NCBI RefSeq assembly: GCF_014898055.3
Contig: NW_023601212.1
Location: 31,732,329 to 31,796,328 of the forward strand
Direction of reading: 5' to 3'
Length of the DNA: 64,000 nucleotides
Origin: Talpa occidentalis
Taxonomy: Eukaryota > Chordata > Mammalia > Eulipotyphla > Talpidae
Shown here: positions 48,001 through 61,700 of the stretch, in pieces
How the letters are laid out: every line of letters starts with the position of its first letter
Position numbering within the stretch: position 1 is the first letter of the stretch
Translations under genes and position numbers: made by a program
The notes under the pieces: model-generated
What the model saw: the letters and a program-made list of their open reading frames with translations, nothing else
Told to the model about the DNA's origin: nothing
The model's database searches: none

Positions 48001-51000
48001 AGTGGTCCCTTCCTCAGAGAAGCTCTTCCTCAGCTGTGCTCCCAAAATCCACCCTGTGTTGGTCTCTGGTCATGGCTGCTTCTTGAAATCTAAAGAGAGT
48101 CTGGCCTGGTGGTGTCTATGGCAGTCTCCCCAGAGCCTGCCACAGAGTGGACATTCATGTATCTTGAATGAATAATTATTGGTAGATGCACAAATGCCCT
48201 CAAAAGACCACAGTTCTCTGCCTCTTCCAGACTGTGGTCCATTCTCTGTTACTTCATCCCTGCCACTACATTTTCCTCTGATTTAGGCTCTTCTCTCTGT
48301 GGAGGAGGAGATGGCCAACAACCTCTTACACATTATTACCCACGCATAATTATGGTTCCAGACACTGTGCAAGACTCTTTCTCACAGCATGTCACTGAAT
48401 CCTCACAACAGCCCAGCAAAGAGGGTTTGTTTTCCATAACTGAGAAAATCGAAGCTTAGAGAGATTTGAGTCGCCCAGGATCACACAGAAGTGAGTTCAT
48501 GAAGAAGCCAAATCTTTTCAGGGTCTTGTACCAGGCCTATTCCACTCCAAGCAACTAGGAATTCCTAGACAATTACCCACACTGGTGCAAACTAAGACAA
48601 AGTCCAGAAATTCCATTTCCCCATTCTGGGAGTGCCCACTGACCACTGGACAACTCGGACACTCAGGCATCACTGGCAGCACTGTGCATGAGGAAAAGGC
48701 AGTGGAACTCGAAGGACACTTCAGCCAAGTTTAGGAATGGGCATGAGTGAGAAGGAAAGTGACGTGGGGACTCTTGGCTTGGTTTTCATCAGCAAAGCTT
48801 TTAGCAGAAGATTTACCTTCCTAATTATGTTTTGCTTGGGCTAATATTAAGATGAGTTTTCCTTCCTGGCACACACAACAGCTGGCATCAAAAGGAGGTG
48901 ACTCAAACCTTTGGAGTGTGGGGACAGCCTACCAAGGCTTAAAATAAGCTTCCAGTGTGCCTCTTGGGACTGGCTGGTGGGAGCTGACAGCATCTACGGG
49001 TCAGTTGCTTGGACCGACATGGACCTAGGCCACCATCTCAGAGTTTTCTTTCCCAGACATCAGTGCTCTTGTTCAAATACTCTGTTCTCCCAGGATCCAG
49101 AGTCGGTTCTCAACCCAGGAGAGCACAACTTGACCTAACCCTGGGAGGAAAGACTCAGCCTCACAAGGTAGAATAGGATAGAGTCATCCTTCAGGGCAAG
49201 CCAATACTGAAAGAAGCTTCCAAGGCAGGAACAATATCAATTTCTCTCCCAACCATAGACCCTAAAGTCACAGGCATTGACCCTAAGGACCCAAGCCATG
49301 TATGGCACAGCCAAGCAGAGAGGACTATGTCCATAAGGAGCATAGCATCTGTGACACAGTGGTGGCTGAACTCATCCTGCCATGAAGCAAATGAAGAACA
49401 AAAGTCTGGTTGGAAAAAGAAGGCAAAATAAAACATTTTACTACAACCTCACTCTGCAGGGGGCTACTTCAAATTCTCTCCATGGTTTCAGGCTTCTCCG
49501 GGCTCCTCCAGAATATCTCCTCCTACATAAGAGCTCACAGGGACACAAGGGGAGCACCCAGGCCCCCACCCTAGGCCAACGCTGGGAACTCAGCAAACTC
49601 ATTGGGAGTCCTCGGCGAAGCCCTCCTTCACCATGGCAGACACACAGCACCACTCACTTCACCTAAGTGCTCAGTAAGCGAGAGCCATTAAGCTGTTACT
49701 CTTGCAGGTTTCTCCCATATCATCACACAGCAAACCCGGCACAAGCAAGGGCCAAGTCGGGCCTCACTCATCACAGACTTCCCACGATCAAGGGCACAGC
49801 CTGGCACTCAGCAGCCCTTCACCACAATTACTCAAATGAGTGTATTTAACAAAGAACCAAAATAGAACCTAAAAAGGGAGACTGGGAAGGGTTGGGGGGA
49901 TCCAGGAATTCCACTGGAGAGGGGAAGCCTGTCAGGGTTTTGCCGAGCCTGGGAACGGGTACCTTGTCACCACAAAGCCTGAACCCTCCTGGTTGCAAGA
50001 ACCAGCATCCCATCTCCCTCTCCAGACTCTGGTACCACTAACCACAGCAACCACCCCACCTCCCACCTAAGAACCCCACACACCCCACTGACCACAGGCA
50101 CTGCCCTCTCGCACACCCCACTGACCACAGACACACGAAGAGGACCCCCGAGGGTCACAGGGGGTGAGAGTTGTGATCTAAAAGGCAGGCCTGGCTGAGG
50201 CAACTCTGCAGCAGGAGTGTGGGGCAGGGCAGGGTGTGGCTGGGAAGCTGTTGGGTCAGAGCGCAGTCCTGGGGCAGCCCGGAAGGAGGACGCACGCACC
50301 GTTGATGGTGAGGTGCACCCAGCTGCCGTTGTGGAAGGTGTCATACTGCTGGTCCAGCATGAGCACTTTGCACTCGTACCAGCCCTGGTCCTCAGAACGA
50401 ACCTGCTCCAACCGCAAGGATGCTTTGTCATGAAGACTTGCCCGGCCTGGGGGAACAAAGTGGACAGAGGCCATCAGGGCCAGAGCAGCAGCACATCACT
50501 CCCCTGCCCAGCCAAAGGCAGAGAGGTCCAGTGGAACCTTCAGACTGTTTCCCATGGCAGGGCCCCAAAACACAGTTGGCACCAACCTCCGGCAGCAGGT
50601 GGCAAAGGAAAGGGCATAATAAAGCCTTGGCCATGGAGCTGCCTTGCCACCCCGGCCCTCCAGCCTCAGCCGGCCCCACCCACCGCAGCAGCAACTCAGG
50701 CTGGGAGAAAAGTCTCCATTCCTTACAATGCCCCATTCTTTTGGAGATCTCTTGGGACAAAGGAAAGGCAGGAAGGTTACAAAGTTAGGGGGCTGGGGGC
50801 AAGAGAGAAGAGGAGAAAGGATGCAGGGGAGGAAGGGGAGGAGAGGAGGAGAGGAGAAAGGATTGTGTGGGGAGAGGGAAGGTGCAAACCAAAGAGGATG
50901 TGGTAGGGTGGTCCCTGGCAGCCCCTGGAGCACCTCCATTCAGGCTGAGTAGCTCCCACCTGGGCCCCCATGACTACCACACCCAGCAACCCCCTGTCCG

Positions 51001-54000
51001 GCTTCCCATGGTGGAGCAGAGAAGGGCAGATGGGGGACCAGGGTGCTGGGTCCCCTCCCAGTCCCACTGCCAGTGCCAGTGACGATTCCTTTGACCAGAG
51101 CCCAGGCCGCAGAAGCTGAAGTTGCAGGGAGCACAAGGATGAGGAGGGGCTGGCAGGTAGAACAAAGAGCCTCAGAGCCACCCTCAGCTCCATCTTCTTC
51201 ATCCCTTGTGGTGAGGAGAAGGGAAGAGTCGCAGAAGCTTTGGACTGGCATCTCCCTTCCTCTGTGACCCCAGGAGGCAGAAGGCAGAGTACCCTCAGGG
51301 TCCTCCCTCCCCGCACCCACCACCTTGGCTCAAGCCTCTCCCGATACCACCCCTTCTCTGCTTTTCACCTTAACAACGGTGATCTGCCTAAAAACCAGAC
51401 TATCAAAACTAACTGTGGTCCAAAAAAAAGAGGGGAGAGGGGAGACACAGACATAGCAGGGGGGGAGGTGGAGGGAGGGAGAGACAGACAGAGACAGAGA
51501 AAGAGATGGAAGCTCCAAGGAACCAATGCAATTCAGGTCTCAGAAGTCAGAAGTAAAGATAAAAGCAGTGTCCCACCTACTGCCTCTCTTCCTTTAAGCC
51601 CCAACACACACACACACACACACACATGCTCTCCTATGCATGCACTTCCATGCAAACACACACTCCCACACATGCACACTCCCACATGCGCATTTACACA
51701 AGCACACTCACATGCACACGTATATGTAAAATCATACATGCACACTCCCATGCATGCATGCTCACGCACACTCACACTTACATGCACAAAGCCTATACTT
51801 GCACTCATGTGTACAGTCACGTGCACGTGTGCTCATGTGCACATTCACATGTGCACACACACATGCACACTCCCATACATGCACACTCATGTGCACACTC
51901 AAGCACACCTCTCCTGGCCTCGCACCTTCCTCCCTGGAGGGCAGGCACTGGCAGTGACTCACAGTGAGGCCTCTGCTAGCAGGAGTAATTGCAGAGAAAG
52001 ACACCAAGGGGCCAGGAAGAGGGAGGCTGGAGCAGTGGTGGAAGCAGAGAGCAGGCGCCCAGCAGTGGCACAGTCTGGCATAGACAGCTAAGAGGTTTAC
52101 TTACTTTCAGGGATGGGATGAGGTCCCAACTTCAGAGCCAGAGGGAGGGAGTGGGCGAAGCCAGACAGAACAAACCCTCCAGCGGCTGCCAGCAGCCTGG
52201 CCCAGGATGGCAGCTCTGACTCAGCTTCCTGCCTGCACAGAACTGCCCTCCTGCCTGACCTCACTCTGTGTCCCTGATGCCTGCCTCTGCCCCATGCATC
52301 CCCGGGCTGTGCTGCTCAGGAGGCTGCATGCCTACATCACTTACCTACTCCTCCCTCTCCCCCTGCCACTTAATTAAAACCTAATAGAGCTCAAAGGATG
52401 GGAGGAAAGAATCAGACACCATGGAAAACAGACATAACAGACCAGTGAGAAGAAGGCAAGTGGCAACGGAGATGAAGGCAGAAAGAATGTGGTCATGTGA
52501 CCACTGGGAGCAGGAGGGCCCAGATGGAAGAGGGGGCTGTGCCTAAAGCAAGGAGAGGAAAGGGGTGTGCAGGGAAGCCCCCACTGGTCCCAACCTTACC
52601 TGCATACTCTGGGTCCACATGGGGGGGATAGTAGCCAAACTTGATGAAGATAGGGATGGGCACCCCAAACTTGAACCACTCTACAACATAAGGCGGGGGC
52701 TGCCCCGTCACCGGGTGGATCACGTCGCATCGCAGGACCACAGCCTCGCCAGCTCTCGCCGTCACAAACTCGGGCTCCTCTCGAAGGCCGTGGGCACCTA
52801 ACAGGAGAGCAAAGTGGGAAGGCAGAAGAGGAGGCGGCAAGAGGTCCTGCCCAGGCAGCCCCGGAGGCAGCCCCTGCCACCTCCAAGGCCCTCTGCCCCG
52901 GCCCCTGGCCCTCCTCCCTCACTCCTCAGAGGGTCCCCAGTGCACGTGACACCCCTCCTCCTTCTCTGCTCACATTCCCTAAAGCCCTGAGCCTCCTCAC
53001 ATCCAGGAGCCTGAGGAGGAAGAGGAGAAAATAGACAAGGAGGAGGCAAAAGGGAAAGATCCTCTCAAGTTCCACACACCAATCCCAGGCAGAGGCGTGA
53101 TCATGCTCTCCCCTGGGATGTGCGGCCTAAGAATTCTGAGAGGTCTGGTCAGTGAGAAGGTGGAGGGCCTGCGCCTCCACGCTGGGGACCCATGGTCAGA
53201 GCCAGAGCCAGGGGAAACATGGCTCCCTTCCTGCCTGGGAGGAGCCGAAGAGCCAGTGGCCTTCTCCGCCCCACCCCCAGCTCAGCCTGATGTTTGCAGC
53301 ACAAAACAAGAGTACTCCACACAGGAGCAGGGAATCCCTGACAAGCAGAGCCGAGGCTGCTCATGGCAGCACCAGAGGGAAAAGCCCACAGGCCTGAGCT
53401 GGCCTCTCCAGGCCCCTCCTCCTCTGTCCTCAAGCCTGCCTCAGAAAGAGGGGAGCAGGAAAGGCCTGCAGCTTTCTCATTCCCCAGCCCCAAATCTACA
53501 GACTGAGGAGCCCCACATCAGCACCATTAGGATGGCAGGCACTGGGAACAGAGGGGGGGGGCCAAGAGCTAAGGGAAACCATTCCACCTCTGGCAGAGGA
53601 CAAACCACACAGGTAGAAGGGATGCACCAGACCCCCGGCAGGGGAGAAGGGGAGACCAAGACAGACCCAATGCAGCCCCCAGCCACAAGCGGGCAGATGC
53701 AGCAGAGAAATTAACCGAGACATCACTTCAGGCACCTCACTCCTGGTCCCTCAGCAGCCCAATTCCACGGCTGTAGGGGAGGGGAGGTGGTTCTAGACAG
53801 AAATGCAGCCCATCCTCTGGTCTGACACTCCTCTCTCCCACACCAGGCCTCTGTGCCCACAAAGCACCTTGTCCAGCTTATCTGCCAGTGAAAGTGAAGT
53901 CACCCCCTCCTGCCTGTCTCGCACTACACAACACAACCCAGGCTTGCTACAGCTTTCCCCAGGCTGTCCCTCCCATCCCAGGACCCGCCAAGCCTTCCAG

Positions 54001-55034
54001 GCAGCACCGAGGACAGCAACTGCGCCACTGAGGTTCACCGCCAGGGGGCGCTAGCGCTCCCACCACAGAGGACGCAGGAGAGGATGCACCTGTCTGGGGG
54101 GATGTCGGTCTGGGGTGCCTCTAGGTCTGACACTTATTGCATCTCACTGGTTTTACTTCCCCCTTTCTCCTGTGTTTCTCTCCTATTCCTGCTCTTGTCT
54201 CTCTTTGTCTCTTTGAGTCTCTGTGCCTCCTCAAGTCTCTGTGTCTCTGACTCATTCTCTTTAGATCCCACTCTATACGGGTGATTCTTTCTACTTCCCT
54301 GTCTCTCTCCTTGTTTCTGTGTCTGTCAGAGTGTATGCGTGTGTGTGTGGTGTTTGTACTGGGGGAAGATGTGGTTTCCTGTCTTCCTGTGCGAGGGGAA
54401 GGGATTCTGCCTGCTTGTCTGTGTGGAGGGGCCTCTGTGTGCTTGTGGTCCCTGTGTCTGCATCCCTCTCGTGTCTGTCTGTATGTTGTCTGTGAGTCCC
54501 TGTGCTTCTCTTTCTCTCTCCCCCTCCCCCTCTCCCTCTCTTCCCCTGCAAGTTGCGGAAGGAGGAGGAGGCAAGCCCTTCCAGAAGCTGATTGGCTCCT
54601 GGTGACATCACTGTTTTCTAGAGAAAGAGCTAAGATCACAGAGTATTTTTGGAGCAGAGCAGAGTGCTGTGCTCACCTGCCAGAGGCCCCAGCAGGTTTC
54701 CTGGCCCCCACCCCTCAACCCTGCTTCAGGCTAAGTTTGAATCCTAGTCCCTCAGGGAAAGCGGGAAGAGAACCCAGCTGTGGCAAGCACCTCCCCCTCC
54801 ACCCTAGGGGCACCATAGGGACAGAGCCTGCCTCCCAGCATCCAAGAGCACAAAGGCTCATCCTGGACCCAGGAGAAATGGGCACATGCAGCGGATGCTG
54901 TGAGCAGATGAGCAGGGAAGCATTCGTGTGTGCATGTGTGTGCACACAGGTGTGTGTGTGTGCACATGTCACTCTTAGCAGAAGGATGTGTGGGTATGCG
55001 TGTGCATACATGTGTCACTATTGGGAAAAGACCT

Positions 55035-55077
<43 letters not shown>

Positions 55078-55702
55078 TGCAATATGGGTGTGTGCAGCAC
55101 AGACTTTTGAGGAGAGGAAAAGAGGAAATACAGAAGCCTGGGGGAAGAGGATGGAGTCATTACCAGAGGAAGGGGCCAGGGTACCTGGTGTGGTGGAGAA
55201 GCTGTCCACAAAAGGTGGCTCCTTCCCAGATCATTGGCCCTAGAGCCTCAGGCAGGAGCAGGAACTGCCATATAACTGGCTACTGATTGCCTGCCTCTGA
55301 CAGAGAAATTATTGGGGGGGTAGAGGGGGGTCCTCTGCCATGGGTTCCCACAGTGCTGGCTGCTCATTTGCACCTAACGCTGCCTCATTCTCACTGCATG
55401 ACAATGAGCAGCCTCTTTCACACCTCCCTTCACTGGCAGTGGCTCCAGGTCCCCTCCCCCATCCCAAGCCAGTCCCTGGGCTCAGGGTCCAGAACCCCAG
55501 TCAATCCCACAGGGGACCCTTTCAACCCAGGAAAAGCAGGTGAAGAGGGGAAGGTAAGATAGTCCTCCCAAAGATGACAGGCAAGGCAAAACGAGGCATG
55601 GGGAGGAGGGGTAGAATCCTACATCCCAGCCTTGAAACTCAGACTAATTCCTCCTGGGTTCTGAATCCTGAAATATTGATCAGGTTTCTTCCCCATTTCT
55701 TC

Positions 55703-55734
<32 letters not shown>

Positions 55735-58700
55735 ATGTTCCCTCACTCTATCACCCACAGGCACTTCTCCCTAAGCGTGATCCTTTCTGAGCCAAAGCAT
55801 GTCTAATGAAACACTTTCTCCAGAAAAGCTCCATATAAAAAAAAAGTAAAGAGGCTGGCAGTAAAGAGGGAAAGGGGCTTGATGGAGGAGAACAGATAAA
55901 CTCAAACTTAGGAAGACACCAAGGCCAAGTCTAAAAGTGAAAGATTCAAGCCGCAATGAAGGAGACACAGGCAGGTCTAGTGCTTACTGGAGACAGGCAG
56001 AGCCCCGTTCAGGGAGAGAGAGAAGCCTGCGGAGCACAGAGGACTCAGGCACTGGACCTAGAGCAAGAACCCAGCCAGGGGTCAGAGCAGAGGCTGCAGG
56101 TTCAGGGCACGGGGGGCTTCTTCCAGCAGAGCTAGCTTCCAACAGAACAGGAAGGAAGGGGTGGGAGGGAGAAGCAGAGGATGGGTCATAGCCTGGAGTG
56201 GGGAGGGAGAGGCTATGAGACCCTTAGAACCCTCAAAGAAGCCTGCAGCAGCCCACAGGGATGAGGCTCTGACTTCAGAGGGAAAACAGCTTTGCAGTGG
56301 TGCAGACAGGAGGGGCAAACGTACCCCAGATTTCATTTTAGAGAACGCAGGAATCAGCAGTACCCTGAGCGCAGCAAATCTGTATCTTGGGGATCTGCCC
56401 AGCCCACTTTGGAGTTGTTCTGCCCCAGCGGGAAAGAGAAAGCAGGAGGGTAAAGGAGGGGGTGGCCCCTGTGGTCTGGCTGACCTTTTGGGAAGCCCAT
56501 AGGGTACAGATGGGCTCTCTGGGCCAGGTGGTACCCAGCAGGCAGCCAAGTCCAGGCTGCCAGTGGTCTCCTATGGGCAGAGAACCATGAGCATCCGTCC
56601 TGGCATGGCCCCACGTCCCGCATGTGCAACCTGGAGTTCTTCCACACAAGCAGGGCCGGGGCAGGAAGCGCACCAAGAATGGGAATGACACTAAATACCA
56701 GCAAAGGTAGAAGAGCTGGGCAGGGAGAACCCCAGGAGGACCTAGGCTCTCTAACACCTATGGCATGCGGCCTTGGTGCTGCAGGCCCGACACAAACTTC
56801 ATTCAATACCACAGCACCCACCTGGCTGAAGGACTGCCCTCTCTGTTTTACAAATGAGCAAACTGCAAGACTACCTGGCTAGGCCATGTGCCTCAGGCAG
56901 CATGTGGAGGTTCGTTCCTCCTGCCCTACCCTGGGCTCTCCCAGCTGCATCCCTCCCCTTTCCCAGCTGCTGGGTTGGGGGCCAGCCCTGGCCCACCACA
57001 CTCTCTGGATGACTCTGACAGGCAGACAGACCCCTGCTACCCAGGACGGGAGAAAGATCAGGCTGAGCCTCTTTCAGAAGGTGCTGGCCAGCTCTGGTGG
57101 TTCTGGACTGAGCACCACTCTGCTTGAGACCCAGAAGTCTCTGCCCAGGCCTGGCAGTAGCCATAGTACAAAAGGACTGGCCATGGGGTGAGCAACAGCC
57201 TCCATCACTCATGAGTACCAGTCCTCACTGGGGCTTCGTCCCTTCCTCCTGCTCTTCCTCCTTCTCCGGGCACCAGACTCCCAAACCACAGGCCTGTTGT
57301 CTAATAATACCAGCGACAGCCACCACCACCTCCATCTGCTAGCCTAAAAATAATCCCTGCTGAGTCCAAAAACGGCCCAGCCCCCCATAGTTCCCCCAAT
57401 TTCCCCTCCCTGAGAAGCCAGGAGGTTCCAGGGAATCCCACAGAGCCTCCCACGGAGGTGCACACCCAGAGGGTTGGCATGAGAAAGACAGAGGACAGAA
57501 TCCCTGTTACCCAAAACAAAGCTGAAGACCACTCTCCAGTCCAAGATGCAGAGGAGAGCTGTGTCCTTGTTGACCTTTGCAGAAGGCAGTCGGGCTAGAG
57601 GTCACGGCAACACCAACCTGCCTCCAGCAAGGACCCTCCACGCCCAGCCTAGGCAGGCCTTAAAAGAAGTCCCGACCTACAGTCTCCCCACTGGCGTCCT
57701 CACAGTCCTTCTGGCCCCACTCCACATCAAACCTCTCAAGGTCAGAGATCAGTGATCGGACAGACCCTAGCCAGGAAATATTCTCATCTGCTGTAGAGCA
57801 TGGCCCCAGGTAGAGAAGGGCAGAAACAGCAGGCCCCCTTCTTCCTACGGGGGTCTTTCCCCCCAACCCTCTCCACTGGGCTCCCCCAGCACCCACAAGG
57901 CAGCAACGCTATTACCAACCTTAATTTCCTCCAGGCCAGATTGTATTTCCCAGAGTCCTTTCCCCATGAGCCCCTGACAGGAAGTAGGCAGTAATTCAAC
58001 CTCTACCCTGTTCCATTAATGGCTCCTCAGCAGAAAGGCCTAGTCACACCCCTCCCTACCTCTCCAACACCTGAGCAGAGGACACCTGCCCCCTGAATGA
58101 GCATGCAAATTCTCAGGTGTGTACACATACGTGTACATGTCCAGAGCATGTGTGTGTGAGGAGCCAGCTGGTCAGATAAGGGTACCAGGGGCCCTGTCCA
58201 CACAAGGCCACACCAGTGGGGGTGGCGAATTCAGCAGGAAATGGAAGCCCCATGTTCACTCACAACGAAGTGTCAGCATTCCCTACGCAGAAGCCAAGAG
58301 ATGAGGACAGTGGCTCACCTTGCCATTTGTGAAGTCCAGCCTGTGCACCGGCTATTTACCACAGACCTTCTCAGGGGGGCTTGTGAACAGGCAGGAGGTA
58401 AGGGAGAGCGGGGTGAGGGGAGACAGAGGACAGGTTGAGAGGAGTTTATCCCAGTCCCCTCTCTTCTCAGGAGAGTGAGGCTGCTGGGACTCCCTCAAAG
58501 CCTTGAGGGAATTGTTCTCTAGAACCCCATGGAAGTCCATCTCTGCTCACCAGTCTCCAGCTTATTCATGCCAGAGAGAACAGAAAAGCAGGAAGATTCC
58601 TAAGAAAAATAGGTCAGCTGCCTCAGGCAGATGGGCTTGCTCCCGCGAGCAGTGCCCCTGAGGGGACCAAGCTCCAAGCTGCCTCTGCTCCCCGCCCACC

Positions 58701-61700
58701 CTCTCCTGTCTCCCCAGAGCCACGCCTTCTCCACTCAGGTGTGTTGGGCTCCCTGATGCCACTGCCCCTCCTGAACAAGACACAGATTTTCAGCAACCCC
58801 AGGATCTCTGCCTGTGTTTGTCCCTCACTTAGGCTCTCTCTGGGAACTCAAGTATCTCTCAATTCAAACCCTGGGCTAAGCTTCCAACTTTGGAAACTTC
58901 TGGGATGCCTAGACTCAGGTGCAAAGCAGGGTGATGAGGAAAGCAAGGGGGCATTCACTCCAAGAGGAGTCTCCCTGTGCTCCACAGCCCTGGTGGGGGG
59001 TTGGGGGGCAGCAGCTCCCGACCTCATGCCTGGAACCTAATTGTCCCCGTCCTGCTCCATCTCACAGGTGCACACACAAACATGCATACAGGTGTGAAGA
59101 CACAAACACCATACATGCACACACATAAAGGCATGCATACACATGCACATGTGGGCTAACATGATCACGTGTGCAAGCACACAGAGACATGGGCATGCAC
59201 ACAGATGTGCACACACAGTCAGGCAAGTGCTTACACCTTCAGACAGCTCGCGCCAATGACAGCTCTTTTCACAATTCAGATCCACTCTTCACACAAGCTG
59301 CTTAACCCATCTTAGGGAGCAGAGAGAAGCTCTCCCCTGAGATCCTGGTTCCGGGCCTGAGAAGGCATCAGGATGTGTGGGGGAGGGAGGAGATGTTCAT
59401 GGAGAAGTACCTTCGGTCTCAGACCTACTCCACCTACAGGCTCACCTCCCTGCCCTCACTCCCCTGGCACAGCACCCAGGAAGGCTGGGACAGAGAGCCA
59501 GCAGAGCCAGCACCCAGCAGACCGAGAAGTAGCGGCAGCAGGCAGGCTATGAGGACCGCACCCTGGCTGGGGACCGGGCACCGGGAAAAAGCATGCCAGG
59601 AAAGGGAGGGGCAGAGAGAGCTGCTAGGTTGCTGCATTCCCCAGCTAGGCAGCCTCTGCTCTTAGGGTAACCAGAGCCTGGTTTTCTGTCTCAGAGCTGT
59701 AATCATGAAACCAACCAGTTCTGGGGCCTGACAAGTTCAAGTCCAGCAGATGCTGGGCCTCAGGCCAGCAACTGAAGATGACGCCTCCTGCTACCCCTCC
59801 CTTGTGCCATTTCTAACACATCACTCAGCTTGCCCCAGGATGCACACACTAGACACACCCCTTCTTTCAGCACGTGTGTGGCAGATGAACACACATGCAC
59901 ACACTGCGCAGCTACTTCTCTGGTTCTGAACCTCCCCCCTCATATCTTCTTTGCCAAAGGGACGGAGGAAAGGTCACAGCCAGGCAGAGAATAGAGGGTA
60001 TTGGCCCAGCTACCGGCAGGAGCTCGGGATTCTGTAGTCAGAGATAATCCAACCACAGGATCTGGGGTAGACAGGAGGAGGAAGCCCAGACTTCCCCTTC
60101 CCAATCAGCCTCAGAGTCCGTCTAGCAGAGCCCAGTTCTCCCCCAAGCTTGCTCAGCAAATCTGGGATGCTGAGACTCCAAACCGTTTTCCTGGCTCCAG
60201 ATATCTTTGGTCCCTCACCATGGACTCAAACCAGATACACATAGTTAAAGTCAAAAGAGAGAGTCCATTCCTTTTTCTGTCTCAACCCTACACTGCCCAG
60301 GGGCCATTCTCTTTCAGCCCTCTACTGGAACAGACCCTGCTTCAGTCAAACCTTAAGAGAGAAATCTCAAGCCCCTCCCCCTCAGGAATCTCCCAGAAGT
60401 CACCTCTGTCAGTTCAGGGGGAGAACAGCTGAGCTCTCACAGGGAGCCAGCAATTTGAGCACTGAGGGGTGTTTCTCTCCGAGCAGGCCCCCTCTTCCTC
60501 TCTCCAGAGGCTGGGATGCTATGAGCTGCCGGCCAGCTGGACGCTCTGCGTCCTTCCCACAAGCCTCTGGCCACCGATGAAACTCCAGTTATGCAGATCT
60601 TTCAAAGGATTTCCAAGCAAGCCCGAGGCCTGCTCACTCTGCACATCTCCCTGGGAGAGAGAGGGATAAGAGGTTCTCCCCAGACAAGGTCAGCCATAAA
60701 AGGGGGCTTGGTTCCCGACTGAGGAAGCCTGCTGAACTTCCCCCAAGACACTCCCAGTTCCCGTTACCCTAAATGGCCAAGGACAAGAAATTGAGAAGGG
60801 GCCTGAAACCCCCGATATTGAAATAACAATAATAATAAAAATAATAATAATAATATTTATTGAGCATTTACAATGTAACAGGTAGCCATTCAATTCTTTA
60901 TAGGTCTTTATGTTCACAAAAAATCCTGTAAGCTCATACCCCATGTTCCATTGATGCCAGTGACATTTAGAGAGGTTGAATAATGTGTCCAAGGTCACAA
61001 GGCCAGGAAAGTGACAGAGCCAGGATTTGAATCCAGGTCATTTGACTCTAGACATAGGTGCTTTTCCATCACATGTAGAGCCTCCTTATACTACAAAGAC
61101 CCCAATACCAAAAGAGTGTGGCAGGCATGTCAAACCATCACAGACAGCAGGACCTCTTCATGCCCAGAAAGAAGGTATAACCTTCATGCCCAACAACCAT
61201 CAATATGGGGAAGTCCTTCTTTTGGTCTTGCCATTCTATGTGTTGCTGCAATATAAACCCACTTGCCTTTACCTTGTGCTCAAACTTGCAAAAAGCCCAT
61301 CCCCTCACCCTGACTTCTTGGGTTTGGAGCCTAACTCAGGGCCTCCCGTCAGTATCTTTTTTATTCAAAGATCCCAGCATATCCTTTTGTGCTTTCAGTG
61401 AGAGTCCCATGGCAGGAACATACCAAAAACCAGAGGGGAGGAAACCTAGGGCACTGGAACTACCAGGCTTTCGGGGAAGTAGGAGGCTCAGGCTAGAGAC
61501 AGATTCTAACTCCCAGCCCCATTCCATGAGCGCTGTGCTCATCCTGATGTCAGTATCCCACCCGACAGCTGGAAAGGTTTAAATCATCCAGGTTAAGGTA
61601 ACGTTTAACAAAATCCCCTTCCCTCAGCCCTCGGAGTCTGTTTACAGACACCACCCCCACCCCCAATAGCATGGGAGACATATTCCATTCCAGAAACTTT

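Larger units (their letters stand above)
41874..50299 (-). other. IGSF9B: IGSF9B intron 3
   Basis: 8.4 kb and the most repeat-loaded intron: SINE copies 3 and 4, the antisense L1, two L2 fragments, two MIR pieces and the TAATTA-rich island. No cryptic exon was seen. Confidence 0.75.

Noticed and set aside
50217..50906. 229-codon plus-strand open frame
   Set aside because: Antisense shadow over exon 3 and adjacent GC-rich intron.
51605..51910. Regular repeats as a CRISPR-like array
   Set aside because: Mammalian nuclear DNA; the units are degenerate CA repeats with no spacers.
51240..52091. 283-codon plus-strand open frame
   Set aside because: Runs through the CA-rich minisatellite (repeated H-T-H-T) in an intron of IGSF9B; no start context, family or domain. 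Open by composition.
54281..55036. 251-codon plus-strand open frame
   Set aside because: Low-complexity Cys/Leu/Ser-rich product of pyrimidine and TG-repeat sequence; no recognisable domain.
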